From NCBI GenBank assembly GCA_963786495.1, contig CAWAZL010000002.1, positions 124,001 through 188,000 on the forward strand: a stretch of 64,000 nt of DNA, in the 5' to 3' direction. This stretch comes from JALZKA01 sp963786495. Lineage in GTDB: Bacteria > Actinomycetota > Thermoleophilia > Solirubrobacterales > 70-9. Below, one piece after another: positions 61,941 through 64,000 of this stretch; position 1 is the first letter of the stretch, and each line of letters opens with the position of its first letter. The notes beneath the pieces are model-generated. The model made no database searches, was not told the DNA's origin, and saw only the letters and a program-made list of their open reading frames with translations. A program made the translations under genes and the position numbers.

Positions 61941-63440
61941 CTAGCTCGTCGAGAGGGCGGGCTCGCCCTGGGAGTCAGACTCGCCAAGAGCCACCCCGTC
62001 GCCGTCAGGCGCCTCGGCGTGGCCGGGCACCTCGTCTGGCGCCTCGACCACGATCGCGGCGACTGCGATGGCAATCGCAACCAGGCCGGCACCGATCCAG
62101 AACGCCACGTGGTAGCCGCTGACGAGTGCCGACGGCTCGCTTGCCCCATCGGCCAGCAGGTTCTCGGTCCGGGTCGCGGAGATCGTCGCGAGGACCGCAA
62201 GGCCGAGCGCTGCGCCGACCTGCGCCGTCGTGTTGACGAGTCCCGATGCGAGTCCGGCGTCCTCCTGCGTCGCGCCCGACATGGCGAGCGTCATCAACGC
62301 CGTGAAGGAGGAGCCGGCGCCGATCCCCAGCAGGAGCATGGGCGGCAGGACGTTCTCCAGGTACTTGCCGTCGACCGGAGTGTTGGTGAAGAGCGCGAGG
62401 CCGATCCCGATCAGCGTCAGTCCCGGGATCAGCACGTTCTTCGGCCCGAAGCGGTTGATCAGGCGGTCCGAGAAGCGAATCGACATGATCCCCATCGCAA
62501 GCGTCGTCGGCAGGAACGCGAAGCCGATCTCGAGCGCGTCATAGCCCAGGACCTGCTGCATGTAGAGCGAGCCCATGAAGAACATCGCGAACATCCCGGC
62601 GATCGTCAGCGCCTGAATGATGTTGGCGCCCGACACGTTCCGCGAGCGGAACATGCGAAGCGGCATGAGCGGGTTGGCCGCATGCGCCTGGCGGTAGATG
62701 AAGAGCGCCAGGAGCGCCGCCGAGATCGCGCCGAGGATGAGCGTTGTCGAGTTGCCCCAGCCATCCTCGGCCGCGGGGCCGACGATCGTGTAGACGCCGA
62801 GCATCAGCGACGAGGTGATGAGGACCGCGCCCGGGATGTCGGTGCCCTTGTCGAAGCCGAGACCCTTGTCACGCGCGACGAGCTTGTTGGCCGCAAGCGC
62901 GGTGCCGATCCCGATCGGGATGTTGATGAAGAAGATCCAGTGCCAGTTGATGGCATCGGTGAGGATGCCGCCGGCGAGGAGGCCGATCGATCCGCCGGCC
63001 GAGGCGACGAACGCGTAGACGCCGAGCGCCTTGGCCTGCTCCTTCGGCTCCTGGAACATCGTCACGATCATCCCCAGGATCACTGCCGAGGTGAGCGCGC
63101 CGCCGATGCCTTGGATGAACCGCGCGCCAACCAGAACCTCTTGGCTTTGGGCGAAGCCGCAGACGAGCGAGGCGGCGAGGAAGATCGCCATTCCCGCCAT
63201 GAAGACGTCCTTGCGTCCGAGAAGGTCACCAAGGCGCCCCGAGAGGAGCAGGAGGCCGCCGAAGGCGATCAGGTAGCCGTTAACCACCCACGCGAGGCCG
63301 GACTGGCTGAAGCCGAGGTCCTCCTGGATGGCGGGCAGCGCGACGTTCACGACCGTCATGTCGAGGACGATCATGAGGAAGCCTGCGCACAGGACGTAGA
63401 GGGCGAGCCAGCGGTCGCGCTCTGAATCTGCGGTTGTCAT
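61941..63440 (-). CDS. MFS drug/proton antiporter, DHA2 (14-TM) family
   Basis: A 499-residue exporter with about 14 transmembrane segments. DHA2 motifs: LDMTVVNVALPAIQEDLG near the first helix, GRLGDLLGRKDVF (loop 2-3), and GARFIQGIGGALTSAVIL, the antiporter motif C-like region. Exports toxic or antibiotic-like compounds in characterised relatives; the substrate here is unknown. ATG 63440 follows GGAGACC. A palindromic AGTCCTAA-A-TTAGGACT site lies 47 bp upstream, so a local repressor is likely. Confidence 0.9.
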   Translation of the reverse strand: MTTADSERDRWLALYVLCAGFLMIVLDMTVVNVALPAIQEDLGFSQSGLAWVVNGYLIAFGGLLLLSGRLGDLLGRKDVFMAGMAIFLAASLVCGFAQSQEVLVGARFIQGIGGALTSAVILGMIVTMFQEPKEQAKALGVYAFVASAGGSIGLLAGGILTDAINWHWIFFINIPIGIGTALAANKLVARDKGLGFDKGTDIPGAVLITSSLMLGVYTIVGPAAEDGWGNSTTLILGAISAALLALFIYRQAHAANPLMPLRMFRSRNVSGANIIQALTIAGMFAMFFMGSLYMQQVLGYDALEIGFAFLPTTLAMGIMSIRFSDRLINRFGPKNVLIPGLTLIGIGLALFTNTPVDGKYLENVLPPMLLLGIGAGSSFTALMTLAMSGATQEDAGLASGLVNTTAQVGAALGLAVLATISATRTENLLADGASEPSALVSGYHVAFWIGAGLVAIAIAVAAIVVEAPDEVPGHAEAPDGDGVALGESDSQGEPALSTS

Positions 63441-63486
63441 CCGGGGGTCTCCTAACTTCGTGGGGTCGGGAGACACCGTAGCAGAT

Positions 63487-63503
63487 AGTCCTAAATTAGG
63501 ACT
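63487..63503. promoter_or_regulatory. Palindromic operator-like site upstream of the MFS exporter
   Basis: AGTCCTAA-A-TTAGGACT is a perfect 8-bp inverted repeat around one base. It lies 47 bp ahead of the exporter start, where a MarR- or TetR-type repressor would bind, and AGGACTAA, resembling a half-site, recurs at about 63518. The regulator gene is not seen in this window. Confidence 0.6.
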
Positions 63504-63522
63504 TGCGGGTACCAGTTCAGGA

Positions 63523-64000
63523 CTAAGTCGGCGTCTTCGCGTCTCCGCCACCAAACTTACGGACCGCCGCCCAATTGATCAGGAAGAGCACGGCCCCGAT
63601 GCCCAGAAGGATGCCCGCCCTGCCCCAGTCCTCGCTTCTCACCTGCGTCATGAGCGCGATCGAAACGCCCACGCCGAGCACCGGGATGGCAGACGGGATC
63701 TGGAAGTGATCGTGGTCGACGGGGTCCCGGCGGAGCCACAGGACGGTCGCGTTCACGACCGTAAAGACGATCAGAAGAAGAGCGACGGTAGTCCGGGCGA
63801 GTGACTCGAGGTTCGCCTCGAGGATGAGTGCCGCCGCGACGAGCGTGGTGAAGACGATCGCCACCCAAGGCGTCTTGCGCGCGGTGTGGACAGCCGCGAA
63901 CGGCTTCGGCAGCACGCCCTCGCGCGACATGCCGTACATGAGCCGCGAGGCCATGATCATGTTGATCAGGGCGCCGTTGGAGAGGGCCAAGAGACCGATG
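63523..64000 (-). CDS. Amino-acid permease (APC family), C-terminal part, cut by the window edge
   Basis: At least 155 residues of a polytopic transporter, ending at TAG 63523. It has hydrophobic segments typical of the last helices of APC permeases (VAIVFTTLVAAALILEA, TVALLLIVFTVVNATVLWL, AGILLGIGAVLFLINWAAV) and the conserved MIMASRLMYGMSREGVLPKPF loop after helix 8. The start is beyond base 64000. Likely an amino-acid/proton symporter; the substrate is unknown. Confidence 0.85.
   Translation of the reverse strand, partial: IGLLALSNGALINMIMASRLMYGMSREGVLPKPFAAVHTARKTPWVAIVFTTLVAAALILEANLESLARTTVALLLIVFTVVNATVLWLRRDPVDHDHFQIPSAIPVLGVGVSIALMTQVRSEDWGRAGILLGIGAVLFLINWAAVRKFGGGDAKTPT

Noticed and set aside
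61884..63425. A 513-codon open frame on the plus strand opposite the MFS exporter
   Set aside because: It is the antisense of a clear 14-TM transporter in GC-rich DNA; its product is Arg/Glu/Asp-rich low-complexity and has no domain.
1..64000. tRNA, rRNA, CRISPR, prophage or intact IS
   Set aside because: No cloverleaf, ribosomal, spacer-repeat, integrase or transposase sequence was recognised by reading; an RNA-model search could still find a small RNA.

Overview
The window is 64 kb of very GC-rich, densely packed DNA with no rRNA, tRNA, CRISPR array, intact insertion sequence or prophage that I can recognise. Gene content points to a high-GC actinobacterium, most likely class Thermoleophilia (Solirubrobacterales-like): a SufU-type Suf system, a NarL-type two-component pair, an AddAB/AdnAB-like recombination nuclease, fused CopC-CopD, a covalent-FAD cholesterol oxidase, WS/DGAT, several secreted M14 carboxypeptidases, and short secreted proteins whose N-termini read like those common in that class. 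The taxon is inferred from this content, not proven.

Layout. 1-5.3 kb: a frame-broken parallel-beta-helix/Ig-like surface protein and a secreted M14 peptidase. 5.4-7.9 kb: a polar amino-acid ABC transporter. 7.9-9.4 kb: a rhodanese-E1-CysO fusion on the minus strand. 9.6-12.3 kb: HtpX, then a divergent histidine kinase/response regulator pair. 12.4-24.4 kb: the Suf Fe-S assembly genes in two halves (sufR-C-S, then sufU-Rieske-sufB-D), separated by a sterol/lipid oxidation group (class II cholesterol oxidase, SnoaL-like protein, membrane-fused GMC oxidoreductase). 24.4-31.2 kb: a SnoaL-phosphotransferase fusion, then a loose group made of a fenitrothion-hydrolase-like membrane protein, a cupredoxin-like protein, a heme-oxygenase-like diiron protein, a thioredoxin-like protein and a GHMP kinase, with palindromic GGGGTCAGACCCC repeats in the gaps. 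31.2-32.7 kb: a SnoaL-like protein and IspH. 32.8-36.2 kb: a copper operon (His-rich anchored protein, CopC-CopD, YcnI). 36.2-40.4 kb: M28 peptidase, WS/DGAT acyltransferase, DMT transporter, SRPBCC protein. 40.5-50.8 kb: two more M14 peptidases, an O-antigen-ligase-like protein, an Ig-like secreted protein, an arylsulfotransferase, a YCII protein and a SufT/MIP18-like protein. 50.9-54 kb: FxsA, HAD hydrolase, DUF3105 and hypotheticals. 54.2-61.3 kb: AddB-like and AddA-like subunits coupled to a GGCT-fold gene. 61.3-64 kb: RibD-like reductase, MFS exporter with a palindromic upstream site, and an amino-acid permease cut by the window edge.

Reading-frame breaks are a striking property of this sequence. 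About 16 single-base shifts can be located in nine genes. About 13 are extra bases and about three are missing bases, often next to runs of two or three identical bases, and they hit housekeeping genes (sufD, addA-like) as well as surface genes. Reconstructed gene lengths agree with this (length modulo 3 equals 1 for one extra base and 2 for one missing base). I treat most as residual, insertion-biased sequencing or assembly indels rather than true pseudogenes. The affected genes are annotated over their full span with the break noted.

The most interesting observations are the single-chain fusion of sulfur-carrier protein, activating enzyme and rhodanese; the split Suf locus enclosing sterol-oxidation genes; two hairpin repeat families; and the heme-oxygenase-like/cupredoxin/fenitrothion-hydrolase-like neighbourhood.
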